Made by a program: the position numbers and the translations under genes
Assembly (NCBI GenBank): GCA_026392145.1
Contig: JAPLCS010000359.1
Coordinates: 1 to 6,730 of the forward strand
Length of the DNA: 6,730 bases
Direction: 5' to 3'
DNA from: Fimbriimonadales bacterium
GTDB taxonomy: Bacteria > Armatimonadota > Fimbriimonadia > Fimbriimonadales > Fimbriimonadaceae
Part shown: positions 1-6,730 of the stretch, in pieces
Position numbering within the stretch: the stretch's first letter is position 1
Layout: the number at the start of each line of letters is the position of its first letter
The notes under the pieces: generated by a model
The model's database searches: none
The model's input: only the letters and a program-made list of their open reading frames with translations
Told to the model about the DNA's origin: nothing

Positions 1-3000
1 GTCTTTCCTCGTTCCTGAAGATTTCTCGGATTCTGTGGCCAAACATAATTGCTATTCGGATAAATTGAACCAAGGCTCTGCTGAGTTGATGTCCAAGAGG
101 CTGAAGCTCGCGGATAATCCATGGCAATGAGCTGCTTCATGTATGGTCTAGTGTCATCAGCAACCACTTCATTCGGAGTAAAGTTGGTCGAAATTGTGCT
201 CCAGGCCTGGCTTGCACGCTTCGCAACGTTCGGATCGAAGTCGGTTCGGATAGCCGATAAGAATCCTTCCTGAACTAGTGGGAAGTTGAAATCCAAAATC
301 GATGGCAAGTAAGAAGCCCCGCTGACAAAAACAGTGTTGCCGCTTGCGTACGCGCTGCTCAAAAGAGTCGTCCCGTGGAAAATCGTGTACCACTTAAGTG
401 GGTTCCATCGATCGCCACTAAGCGCAGGATCAATCACCTGATCAGGTTGACCTTGACTCCTCAGAATAATCGGCTGGCTTGTGCTAATACTGTCTGCTAT
501 CAGCCCAGAAGTATTCCGCATCATGTTGTCAACACGAATAATTGCTCCCACTTCACCAGGCTCTCTTTCAATGCGATACTCGCCTTCACCCAACGACGAT
601 AGAACTGTCGGATTAGTTGGATCACTGGACCGAGCCATATCTGGCTGAATGATGACTGAGGAAGACCCTACAGGCCGGCCAATCCTAATTTCTCGCGAAG
701 CAGACTCATCTTTGAAGCAAAGCAATGCAGAAGCTGGAGAGAATGACTTCTGTCCAGAAACGGTCACATACACTTCATTGTTTCGAATGACCGGCGCGCC
801 TTGAAATGCGCTAGCACGGAACTGACCACCGATAAAGGTGCCCACGCTAAGTGCACCAAACGAGAGATACTGCACAGGGTCATTGTCAGGCAACACCGCA
901 GGGATCGTTCTCGAACCACCCTGGTAATTCATTTGGTGCTGAGGATACAAGTCCCATCGATAGACAAGTCGGAATAGTCCCCGTCCCTCTTCTCGAACCG
1001 CAAACAAGGTTCCCAAGTGGTCATTATTTGAGGAAGTAATGGGTGGCCCAAAAGGTGGTCCAACTCTCTGAGTGCTGGTGGTGGCGTAGAGAGTTCCCGA
1101 AGGTGATAGTGCCAGTCCATCAACAACACTTCGCGGATTACCGTTGGGCGACGGGAACAACAATCGTCCTCGTTCGACTCCAGCAATTCCACCAGGAAAC
1201 GCTTGACCCCAGTCAATTGTGTAATCAACTCGAATCCCATCTTCATCCACTCCAACGGGTGGCCATGTGGCAGTTGGATTCAGGCTCAAAATCAAAGTCC
1301 CTTGTGACTGTGAAATTCCGCCACTAAAGATGGTGGCCATTTCAGCTGCAGTCAAAGCAGTGCCATTGTTTCGAATCACCGAAATCTTTGGAGATAATGG
1401 ATCGCCAGCACTCCCTAAATAAATGGGCAAGCTTTTAGTGGCAGCACGGGTAACAACTTCAACTACACCGCTACTACTGCCGACCGAAGACGGTTTTTCA
1501 CCCTTGGAACCAATCCAAACACTCATCATTCCCGGATTTTGTGCCGCTGGTGCCGGATTGGGAGCTAGCGGAAGATAAGCAACCTTGTCCAAAGCCCCAG
1601 AATTGTCCAAAATCGGAATGTATCCGACGGTCGGAGAACTCGAAATGCGCGGGATATTGAGTGCAGTGCCACCAAATACAAACGCATTTGAACCGGAAGC
1701 GTTGGTTCGAACTACCTGAAGAGTTCGCAGATTGACCTGCCAAAGCCTGCCTACAAAGTTAGAAGCGTTTTGTACCGTATCAGCGATGTAAGCAATTCCT
1801 TCGTGAACGGTAGGAGCTTTGGGCAAATCTCCCGTCGCAAGTGCAGGGGTTCCACCTAATCCAGGTGTAAAGGTTGAAACTGGCGCCAAGTTCAAACTCG
1901 ACTGTAATCGCCGGTTAGTATCAAAGATGGAATAAACCAATAGTCGACCATCACCAGTAGTAACAAGCAGTTGATCGGTAGGAACTCCGGTCGCAGCATT
2001 TGGAACTTCAACGGCTACAGCGCTTGAAATTCCACCACCGATAGGTGCCGTCGAAAACACTCGATCTTCTTCATCACCAGTGAATGTATCAGCAAATCCG
2101 TCGTCAAAGTTTCCGTCCCCATCGGCATCTCCCCGCGGGTCCATATCATAACAAAAAATCTGGTTATCTGTTGTAACAAAAGACAGTCCTTTGTAGATAA
2201 CAGGCGGCCGATTCTGGCGAGGGGTAGAAGTGAGCGTACTGCCATAACTTCCTTGCCAAGTTTGAATCATTGGCGCGCCTTGGTCAATAAAAGTGCTGTA
2301 ATTCTTTCGGCTACCTGCACCCGTCTGTGTGGACTGGTTAGCAAGGGAAATCGCATTAAAAACTAACTTAGCGGCAGAAGCGGCATAGGCACTGATGTTT
2401 GCCCGACCATTCTGAACCTGAGGAGCAACCGCAAAATAATTCCGGTTCGTATTCGCTCCAACCCGGTTGATCAGTTCACTGACACCTCGAGTGGTAACCA
2501 CCACGTAACCATCACCAATCTTGCCTGCAGCCACAGTGGGCAATCCACCAGCTGCAACGACCGGTTTCAACGCGCCGTACTCGCCCGTAAATCCAAGCAA
2601 GTTACCCATCAAGTTGCTGATAGCCGAGGCACTCTCAAATCCTAAGTCAGGCGCCTGAAGGTTCAGCTTGTTAATCGGTTGAACACCATAGCTAGGACCG
2701 TAACCAACTGCCTGAATTTCGCTACTGGTCAGGTTATTGGGATAATTTAGGAGCGGGCTTTGCGGATCCCATCTCAAATTTGAATCCGGTGAAGCTACAG
2801 AAGAAGCAAAAAACGGAATAGGCCCACCGCTACTCTGGCTCAACGTACCATAAGTCAAGTCAATCCAAAGCACGCCACCCTTATCGACAAACCGTCGAAG
2901 CCTTTCTCTGTCGGATGGGGCAACCGTTAAGTTTGGGGTCGTTACCTGGAGCAAACCCACATCGAGCAAGGCCAAATCATCGTCGCTCAAACCAGCAACA

Positions 3001-3350
3001 TTTACCCACCAGTACCGAGCATCTGACTTCGAGGTCCCAAATCCTGCTGCTGGTGTATCTGCAAATCGTTGTAGGAAGAAGGGCACTTCATCGGTTTCAA
3101 TTCGACCAGCCGCCAATGGATTAGTAAAACTCCAGCCAGAAGGCTTCAACGCTGAATTGACTTCGAGGTTGTACCAAACGTGAGGTGCAGTCAGCGAAGT
3201 ACCAGCTCCAGTGAAAAGGTGGTCACCACTTAAGTGAAAATATCCCGCTCGAATATCCGTTTTTCTAAACGCATAACCGCTCTGGGCAACCCCATAGCTT
3301 GCTACCGCAGCAAGCGAAATAGTTCCAATTAAAGTGGTTAAACGTCTCAT
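1..3350 (-). CDS. Secreted PilY1-like beta-propeller protein with N-terminal GATase1-like domain (partial; C-terminus beyond window)
   Basis: The reading frame is open from the ATG at 3350-3348 to the left edge: 1116 codons without a stop, so the gene is truncated only by the window. Residues 1-22 form a Sec signal peptide (MRRL, hydrophobic core, cleavage probably after GVA at 20-22). Residues about 118-296 look Rossmann-like: 'LALLDVGLLQV', then 'RRFVDKGGVLWIDL' (152-165) and 'GKIGDGYVVVTT' (276-287), as in ThuA/DUF4159-type GATase1-like domains. I saw no catalytic Cys-His-Glu triad; the only cysteines are C400 and C878. From about 380 onward come PQQ-like blade motifs: 'PPVIYKGLSFVTTDNQIFCY' (382-401), 'APTVHEGIAYIADT' (512-525), 'LALSPSGTLYATT' (746-758) and 'APVIRNNEVYVTV' (852-864). 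A calcium-type loop lies at 408-418. The start is fixed by a good Shine-Dalgarno sequence and by the ATGA overlap with the upstream PilX-like gene, which implies translational coupling. Inferred role: extracellular pilus-tip or adhesin component, analogous to PilY1. It could instead be a general secreted PQQ-like propeller protein. Confidence 0.85.
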   Translation of the reverse strand, partial: MRRLTTLIGTISLAAVASYGVAQSGYAFRKTDIRAGYFHLSGDHLFTGAGTSLTAPHVWYNLEVNSALKPSGWSFTNPLAAGRIETDEVPFFLQRFADTPAAGFGTSKSDARYWWVNVAGLSDDDLALLDVGLLQVTTPNLTVAPSDRERLRRFVDKGGVLWIDLTYGTLSQSSGGPIPFFASSVASPDSNLRWDPQSPLLNYPNNLTSSEIQAVGYGPSYGVQPINKLNLQAPDLGFESASAISNLMGNLLGFTGEYGALKPVVAAGGLPTVAAGKIGDGYVVVTTRGVSELINRVGANTNRNYFAVAPQVQNGRANISAYAASAAKLVFNAISLANQSTQTGAGSRKNYSTFIDQGAPMIQTWQGSYGSTLTSTPRQNRPPVIYKGLSFVTTDNQIFCYDMDPRGDADGDGNFDDGFADTFTGDEEDRVFSTAPIGGGISSAVAVEVPNAATGVPTDQLLVTTGDGRLLVYSIFDTNRRLQSSLNLAPVSTFTPGLGGTPALATGDLPKAPTVHEGIAYIADTVQNASNFVGRLWQVNLRTLQVVRTNASGSNAFVFGGTALNIPRISSSPTVGYIPILDNSGALDKVAYLPLAPNPAPAAQNPGMMSVWIGSKGEKPSSVGSSSGVVEVVTRAATKSLPIYLGSAGDPLSPKISVIRNNGTALTAAEMATIFSGGISQSQGTLILSLNPTATWPPVGVDEDGIRVDYTIDWGQAFPGGIAGVERGRLLFPSPNGNPRSVVDGLALSPSGTLYATTSTQRVGPPFGPPITSSNNDHLGTLFAVREEGRGLFRLVYRWDLYPQHQMNYQGGSRTIPAVLPDNDPVQYLSFGALSVGTFIGGQFRASAFQGAPVIRNNEVYVTVSGQKSFSPASALLCFKDESASREIRIGRPVGSSSVIIQPDMARSSDPTNPTVLSSLGEGEYRIEREPGEVGAIIRVDNMMRNTSGLIADSISTSQPIILRSQGQPDQVIDPALSGDRWNPLKWYTIFHGTTLLSSAYASGNTVFVSGASYLPSILDFNFPLVQEGFLSAIRTDFDPNVAKRASQAWSTISTNFTPNEVVADDTRPYMKQLIAMDYPRASASWTSTQQSLGSIYPNSNYVWPQNPRNLQERGK
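2097..2129 (-). other. DxDxDG calcium-type loop in the propeller protein
   Basis: Residues 408-418 read DADGDGNFDDG, with acidic residues at alternate positions as in EF-hand, dockerin and PilY1 calcium loops. It follows a propeller strand ('QIFCYDMD', 397-404), so it sits in a blade-connecting loop. Calcium binding is inferred from the spacing of D408, D410, D412, N414 and D416. Confidence 0.65.
2463..2999 (-). other. GATase1/ThuA-like Rossmann segment in the propeller protein
   Basis: Residues 118-296 contain a hydrophobic strand after 'LSDDDLALLD', a helix followed by 'FVDKGGVLWIDL', and a late 'GKIGDGYVVVTT' strand. In GATase1-like and DUF4159-type proteins these elements are 'the rest is pushed aside as a lid is opened' strand, 'kGG.l' and 'G.G.vv' motifs. 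Without cysteine in this region it is unlikely to be an active amidotransferase and more likely a binding or structural domain. Confidence 0.45.
3285..3350 (-). other. Sec signal peptide coding segment of the propeller protein
   Basis: Residues 1-22 have a positive n-region (MRR), a hydrophobic core from about L7 to V16 and a small-residue end (G20, A22) followed by Gln-Ser. No lipobox cysteine is present, so this looks like a signal peptidase I substrate rather than a lipoprotein. The exact cleavage site is inferred. Confidence 0.7.
3347..3350 (-). other. ATGA start/stop overlap between PilX-like and propeller genes
   Basis: The minus-strand bases ATGA contain both the start codon of the propeller gene (3350-3348) and the TGA stop of the PilX-like gene (3349-3347). 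This arrangement normally goes with translational coupling and matched expression of two partner proteins. Confidence 0.9.
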
Positions 3351-6300
3351 CGAGTGATCTCTCCAAAGTAAGCAAGGGATGGGCTAACGGGTAGCCGCGG
3401 CATCGGAGGCAAGGCACGGAAGACACCGTTGTTCACCTCAGATCGGATGTAAGTGTTAGCGTTGTTAGGATCGCTAGCAAGGATAGAAGTATCTGCACCA
3501 TAACCATTCACCCTACCCGTGGCCAAGTTGGGATCATAAGTTATGCTGATATTCGGAGTCCAGAAAGTCCCATTGGGGTTAGAAGCAAACAGCGTCCTTG
3601 TTAATGGTGACAAGTGACTGTATGGAATGTTTCTCAGTTCTCCACTAGTGAAATCGTAGTCAGAAGGTGCCTTGGTCGGAATCCATCCCCACTTCTTCAG
3701 CCACTCAGCTTGCTGTGACATAGGAGGAGGCATGTTTTCCGATACTGAACCAACAATATCAATCTTAACGTCAGCTGGCTCACCATAAAACGGAGTGTTA
3801 ACACTGCTTCCAAATTCGGTCAGTCGCTCGTTAGCAGCTTGAGCTCTCGCTTGCACAATGCTTAACCCGTTCACATTAACCAACTGAATCACCCGTGCCT
3901 CATATCGATCGCGTCGATCGTTTGGATTAGGATTAAACCAATCTCCGGGAATGACAAAGAACGAACCCTCTTCAGCATAAATCGAAGCTTCAATCTTGAC
4001 GTTCGAAGGGGTTACCACCGATCGTCCAAGCATGTAATTTCCACTGGGCTGGTTACCAAATTGAGTCAATCCAATTTGAATTGCATTGGTGTCCATCATT
4101 CTCAGCGAGAATGAATTATTGTAGAAGGAACTACTAATTGACCGGGTCGCATAAGAGGCGGTAGCGGTATTTGGATCGAACAAAGCAAAACCAGAAGTCT
4201 CAAACTTAGGAGCTTGTTGGAACGACTCAGTACCCAATCCATAGACAGGCCCAAAAGCGGGCGCCCCACCTGGTCCATTGATTGAAGCCCAAATATATTT
4301 AGCCGAGTTGGTATTAGAAATAAGCGTTGGGAATTGATAGTCCGAATTTGCCAGTGCGCCAACCCCACCACGATTAACGTTCATACTGATGAACGTATTC
4401 GAAGGTCCCGGATTGGTGTACTCAAGCGCTTGAGTAACCAACAAGGTTGGTACCAATCGATTTCCAGTTCCCAAAGGATTATTTGGTGCCCCACGATCCA
4501 TTTCGTAATACTGCGTATATTCAGGCAGTTTGACCGAAGGGTCCGTAAGAGCGTTCGATGGGCTAGAAGCATCAAAATCGCTAAGAGGTGAGTCGAATTG
4601 AAGAGTTACAGCCCCATCTGGCGCGCCTAATTTAAGCGGATTATATCCACCTACGCCTTGTCCACCCTTTTCAACTTGAGCATTGGTTTCCGAAGCTGGT
4701 CCAAAGAACATCGTTGGGTTCAAAGTGACGTAGTCTTTTGCCATCAACATCAGCTGCGACTTCGAAGGACGAGTAATACGATCATTAGCAACCGTAACTC
4801 CGCTCGTGAGGTCATTGGATTCAACACCCTTCACGATGTTTCCTTCAATGTAAATTGATTTGTTCGATACAACCGTCATTTGCAGGTCAGTAGGAATAAC
4901 GCCTCGAACTCGTACGTTGCCCTCAAAATACAACGTCCCGTTGAAAACCGGACCACGATCATAGTCGGCAGGAGACAAAGCTCCATTTACATTGCCACTC
5001 ATCCCAGCAGTCAAAGTATTTACTACATGCGCTCGACCATCGGTACCGTAACCAACACGATATCGAATGGCTGAAAGCCCCGAATCAGCTCCCGTGGCAG
5101 ACTTCCAAGTCCGCTCGTTGGGATTTTGATCAGGATGAACATTACGGCTAATCAGGAATCCATCCGAAGTGAGGTGCAAAAATGCTCCAACAGGAATGTA
5201 AAACGGTCCATGCCATCCGCTGCGGAAGCTCACACCCTCTCCAAAAGGATTCAGCCAATCCTGCACCAAAGAGGCCGCACCACCAACACTTCGTCGACCT
5301 CGGTCATCATCTGGTACTTGGAAGTCACTCAAGTTATCGACATAAACTCCGCTTCCATGACCATGGGCGCCGGTGTTGCCACTGGTGCTCAAAATTCCAG
5401 AATCGCGAGTGTTCTTTACATATCGACTGACAATTGAACCTTCAACTGAATCCATCGCCCCTTGCATAGTTGGAGGAGCAAGGTAGCTCACTCCACGTGG
5501 ATTGTTGTTGGCATCAAATCCTTGAGTGCCATCACGAAAAACGCCGTCATAAGTTGTAAAGCTACTAGAGGACGAATTTGCAATCAAACTCTGAATAGGA
5601 TCGGTCGCAAAGCTGCCAGTACCAGTATCCTTTCGAGTTCGATTCACCAACAATGCTGAGTTATTATCATCACCGCCAATAGCACCGCTCACTAAAAATG
5701 CGTCACCTAGGCTCTGATTCAAGTTCATCACCAGTTGACCGTGTACTCGTACATCACCATTCACTCGCGTGGAACCACCACCTGGGAAAGCACCCGCCAC
5801 AGTGTTGTTGACATTGTAAAGGGTTTGAGTCGCACCAACTTCGAGAGGGAACGTTACACGGCTTCCAACCGTGTTTGCCGTTTCTCGATAAACAGATCCA
5901 AGTTGAGTCGGAATCCCAAGCTCAACAGGTCGTGTGGACTTGTACTTGTTGGTGACATACCGTGCATAGTCAATCAGACCAATCTGAGCAAGCGCCATCA
6001 GCTTACGGCTTATGATTTCCTTCTCATCAAACTCCTTCAGCCTTGCAAAGGCAGTTTCAAATGCACCCTGACTTCCATAGTTTCCAACCTGAACATTGCC
6101 CCGATTCTGAGACTGTGTTGGGTCATTTGCAATCACTTCACCTTGTCGACCAATCGATTCGATAATGATGTAATTTCGCATCATGCCAAGGTCACGAACC
6201 GCGCCTGGTGCGGCAGCAGAGAAGATCGATGGGTCACCCGGTGCGTATCTCACCCGTACAAGGGCTCGACCTCCACGATAATCGATCCTAAAAAACGGAC

Positions 6301-6679
6301 CAAAACCATCTGGACCACCTTGGTCAAACCGAGTGGTTCCAGGGAAGACAAGGCCATTCTGCACCGAAGCAGGCCCTCGCAAATAAAACGCATCTGGATC
6401 ACGAGTCGTTCCGTTTCCAGTCAGCACCATCGCCGTCATATTGCCACGCCAGTCGGCACCCAAATCAGAATTCACCAACTGCGAATGCGCATAGCGAATG
6501 CCAGCCAAAGCAAAGTCATTATTCAGACTCCGAGTTCTCGACACGGAAGCACTACGAATAGTTCGGCTCAAAATTCCAGCAAAAACAGCACCCAGAATGA
6601 GGAGTACACCAAGAATCAGCAATGCGATGATCAATGTTTGACCACGCTGATTATTTCGGGTTGAATGTCGGTATCTCAT
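3347..6679 (-). CDS. Giant PilX-like pilin-anchored surface protein
   Basis: This is a complete protein of 1110 residues. The N-terminus has a basic leader ending in 'RGQ' (12-14), then a hydrophobic helix at about 15-37 and an amphipathic continuation 'NNDFALAGIRYAHSQL' (53-68), the pattern of PilX N-terminal pilin-like domains. Gly13 is the likely prepilin peptidase site. The mature +5 position is Ile, not the usual Glu. Residues about 300-620 contain short Gly-turn beta repeats ('VNGDVRVHGQLVMN' 306-319, 'GTLYFEGNVRVRGVIP' 581-596, 'SIYIEGNIVKG' 608-618) suggesting a beta-helix or stacked-strand fold. The C-terminal third has distinctive blocks at 895-924, 975-1000 and 1090-1107. I see no cysteine in the whole protein. 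Typical PilX is about 200 residues, so roughly 900 residues are extra. The ATG is the only plausible start: an in-frame TAA lies two codons upstream and the next Met is residue 81. Inferred role: minor pilin or pilus-tip or surface protein acting with the propeller protein encoded just downstream. Family membership rests on pattern recognition only. Confidence 0.8.
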   Translation of the reverse strand: MRYRHSTRNNQRGQTLIIALLILGVLLILGAVFAGILSRTIRSASVSRTRSLNNDFALAGIRYAHSQLVNSDLGADWRGNMTAMVLTGNGTTRDPDAFYLRGPASVQNGLVFPGTTRFDQGGPDGFGPFFRIDYRGGRALVRVRYAPGDPSIFSAAAPGAVRDLGMMRNYIIIESIGRQGEVIANDPTQSQNRGNVQVGNYGSQGAFETAFARLKEFDEKEIISRKLMALAQIGLIDYARYVTNKYKSTRPVELGIPTQLGSVYRETANTVGSRVTFPLEVGATQTLYNVNNTVAGAFPGGGSTRVNGDVRVHGQLVMNLNQSLGDAFLVSGAIGGDDNNSALLVNRTRKDTGTGSFATDPIQSLIANSSSSSFTTYDGVFRDGTQGFDANNNPRGVSYLAPPTMQGAMDSVEGSIVSRYVKNTRDSGILSTSGNTGAHGHGSGVYVDNLSDFQVPDDDRGRRSVGGAASLVQDWLNPFGEGVSFRSGWHGPFYIPVGAFLHLTSDGFLISRNVHPDQNPNERTWKSATGADSGLSAIRYRVGYGTDGRAHVVNTLTAGMSGNVNGALSPADYDRGPVFNGTLYFEGNVRVRGVIPTDLQMTVVSNKSIYIEGNIVKGVESNDLTSGVTVANDRITRPSKSQLMLMAKDYVTLNPTMFFGPASETNAQVEKGGQGVGGYNPLKLGAPDGAVTLQFDSPLSDFDASSPSNALTDPSVKLPEYTQYYEMDRGAPNNPLGTGNRLVPTLLVTQALEYTNPGPSNTFISMNVNRGGVGALANSDYQFPTLISNTNSAKYIWASINGPGGAPAFGPVYGLGTESFQQAPKFETSGFALFDPNTATASYATRSISSSFYNNSFSLRMMDTNAIQIGLTQFGNQPSGNYMLGRSVVTPSNVKIEASIYAEEGSFFVIPGDWFNPNPNDRRDRYEARVIQLVNVNGLSIVQARAQAANERLTEFGSSVNTPFYGEPADVKIDIVGSVSENMPPPMSQQAEWLKKWGWIPTKAPSDYDFTSGELRNIPYSHLSPLTRTLFASNPNGTFWTPNISITYDPNLATGRVNGYGADTSILASDPNNANTYIRSEVNNGVFRALPPMPRLPVSPSLAYFGEITR
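3359..3364 (-). promoter_or_regulatory. Shine-Dalgarno site of the propeller gene
   Basis: GGAGAG reads on the minus strand, 8 bases before the ATG at 3350-3348. It lies inside the last codons (Gly-Glu-Ile) of the PilX-like gene. It supports this ATG as the start and indicates that the propeller gene can recruit ribosomes as well as being coupled through the ATGA overlap. Confidence 0.7.
6569..6643 (-). other. Pilin-like leader and transmembrane helix of the PilX-like protein
   Basis: Residues 13-37 begin with Gly13-Gln-Thr and continue as an uninterrupted hydrophobic helix rich in Leu and Ile, followed by 'SRTIRSASVSRTRS' (38-51). The basic residues before Gly13 (R2, R4, R8, R12) fit a cytoplasmic prepilin leader. 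Processing by prepilin peptidase at Gly13 is inferred. Confidence 0.65.
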
Positions 6680-6687
6680 CTTCTTTT
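6680..6687 (-). promoter_or_regulatory. Weak purine-rich ribosome binding stretch before the PilX-like gene
   Basis: AAAAGAAG directly abuts the ATG at 6679 on the minus strand and overlaps the TAA of the upstream gene. It is a poor match to a Shine-Dalgarno sequence and is too close to the start, so initiation probably relies on ribosomes finishing the upstream gene. Confidence 0.3.
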
Positions 6688-6730
6688 ATCGCGTAAAGTT
6701 GCGGACGTTGGCAGTGGCCTTCATGGTCAC
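6686..6730 (-). CDS. C-terminal end of upstream gene, possibly a prepilin (partial)
   Basis: The last 14 codons and a TAA stop of an upstream gene enter from the right edge, reading VTMKATANVRNFTR. The stop lies 6 bases before the ATG of the PilX-like gene and in the same frame, so the two are almost certainly co-transcribed. A short alternating beta-strand ending in 'VRNF' is a common way for PilW/PilV-type minor pilins to end, and the neighbours make a pilin plausible. Fourteen residues cannot establish this. The stretch could also be non-coding leader sequence, but the pattern and spacing favour a gene end. Confidence 0.55.
   Translation of the reverse strand: MTMKATANVRNFTR

Noticed and set aside
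929..1255. A 108-codon minus-strand open frame inside the propeller gene region
   Set aside because: It is in another frame of the same strand, while the propeller frame shows blade motifs throughout this stretch. No family features are visible.
1..3346. The left half could be taken as a gene-poor or degraded region, because no complete ORF with start and stop covers it
   Set aside because: The minus-strand frame from 3350 is uninterrupted to base 1. It only lacks a stop inside the window, so this is a truncated view of an intact gene rather than a pseudogene.
3903..3920. Clustered GATCG units (ATCGATCGCGTCGATCG) as a possible replication or regulatory box cluster
   Set aside because: They encode Asp-Arg-Arg-Asp-Arg codons within the PilX-like gene. 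Repeated GAT/CGA codons explain the pattern.
5735..6664. A 309-codon plus-strand open frame opposite the pilin-like N-terminus
   Set aside because: The translation is rich in Ser, Thr, Arg and Asn with no recognisable domain. It lies wholly antisense to a well-supported gene, so it is best explained as a shadow of that gene's codon use.
1..6730. Search for CRISPR repeats, tRNA or rRNA genes, terminator hairpins and insertion-sequence ends
   Set aside because: None seen by eye. The window is coding throughout, with only 6 intergenic bases, so there is little room for such elements.

Overview
The window is almost entirely coding, and all of it reads from the minus strand as one tight operon. 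It holds the last 14 codons of an upstream gene (6730-6686), a complete 1110-residue pilin-anchored surface protein (6679-3347), and the first 1116 codons of a large secreted beta-propeller protein (3350-1) that runs off the left edge. Intergenic space totals 6 bases. The second junction is a 4-base ATGA overlap. I see no RNA gene, mobile element, CRISPR array or terminator.

The complete gene begins with a PilX-type pilin N-terminus: a short basic leader, a Gly followed at once by a hydrophobic helix, then a helical continuation. This is fused to about 1050 residues of mostly beta-strand, Gly/Asn/Ser-rich extracellular sequence. The next gene has a Sec signal peptide, then a Rossmann-like segment resembling class I glutamine amidotransferase-like (ThuA/DUF4159-type) domains, then several PQQ-like beta-propeller blades with an embedded DxDxDG calcium-type loop. 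The upstream stub ends in a short strand compatible with a prepilin C-terminus, though it is too short to prove.

The gene order (possible minor pilin, PilX-like, propeller with a calcium-type loop) parallels the minor pilin/PilX/PilY1 cluster of Proteobacteria, whose products form the tip and priming complex of type IV pili. Sequence content is very different: the PilX-like protein is about five times the usual length, and the propeller protein carries an extra N-terminal domain. My reading is a divergent type IV pilus tip or surface-adhesin complex.

Base composition is intermediate by eye. The style of the proteins (huge PilX_N proteins next to PQQ-like propeller proteins) recalls Armatimonadota, perhaps the Fimbriimonas group. 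That assignment comes from memory of family style and is tentative. No search could be run.
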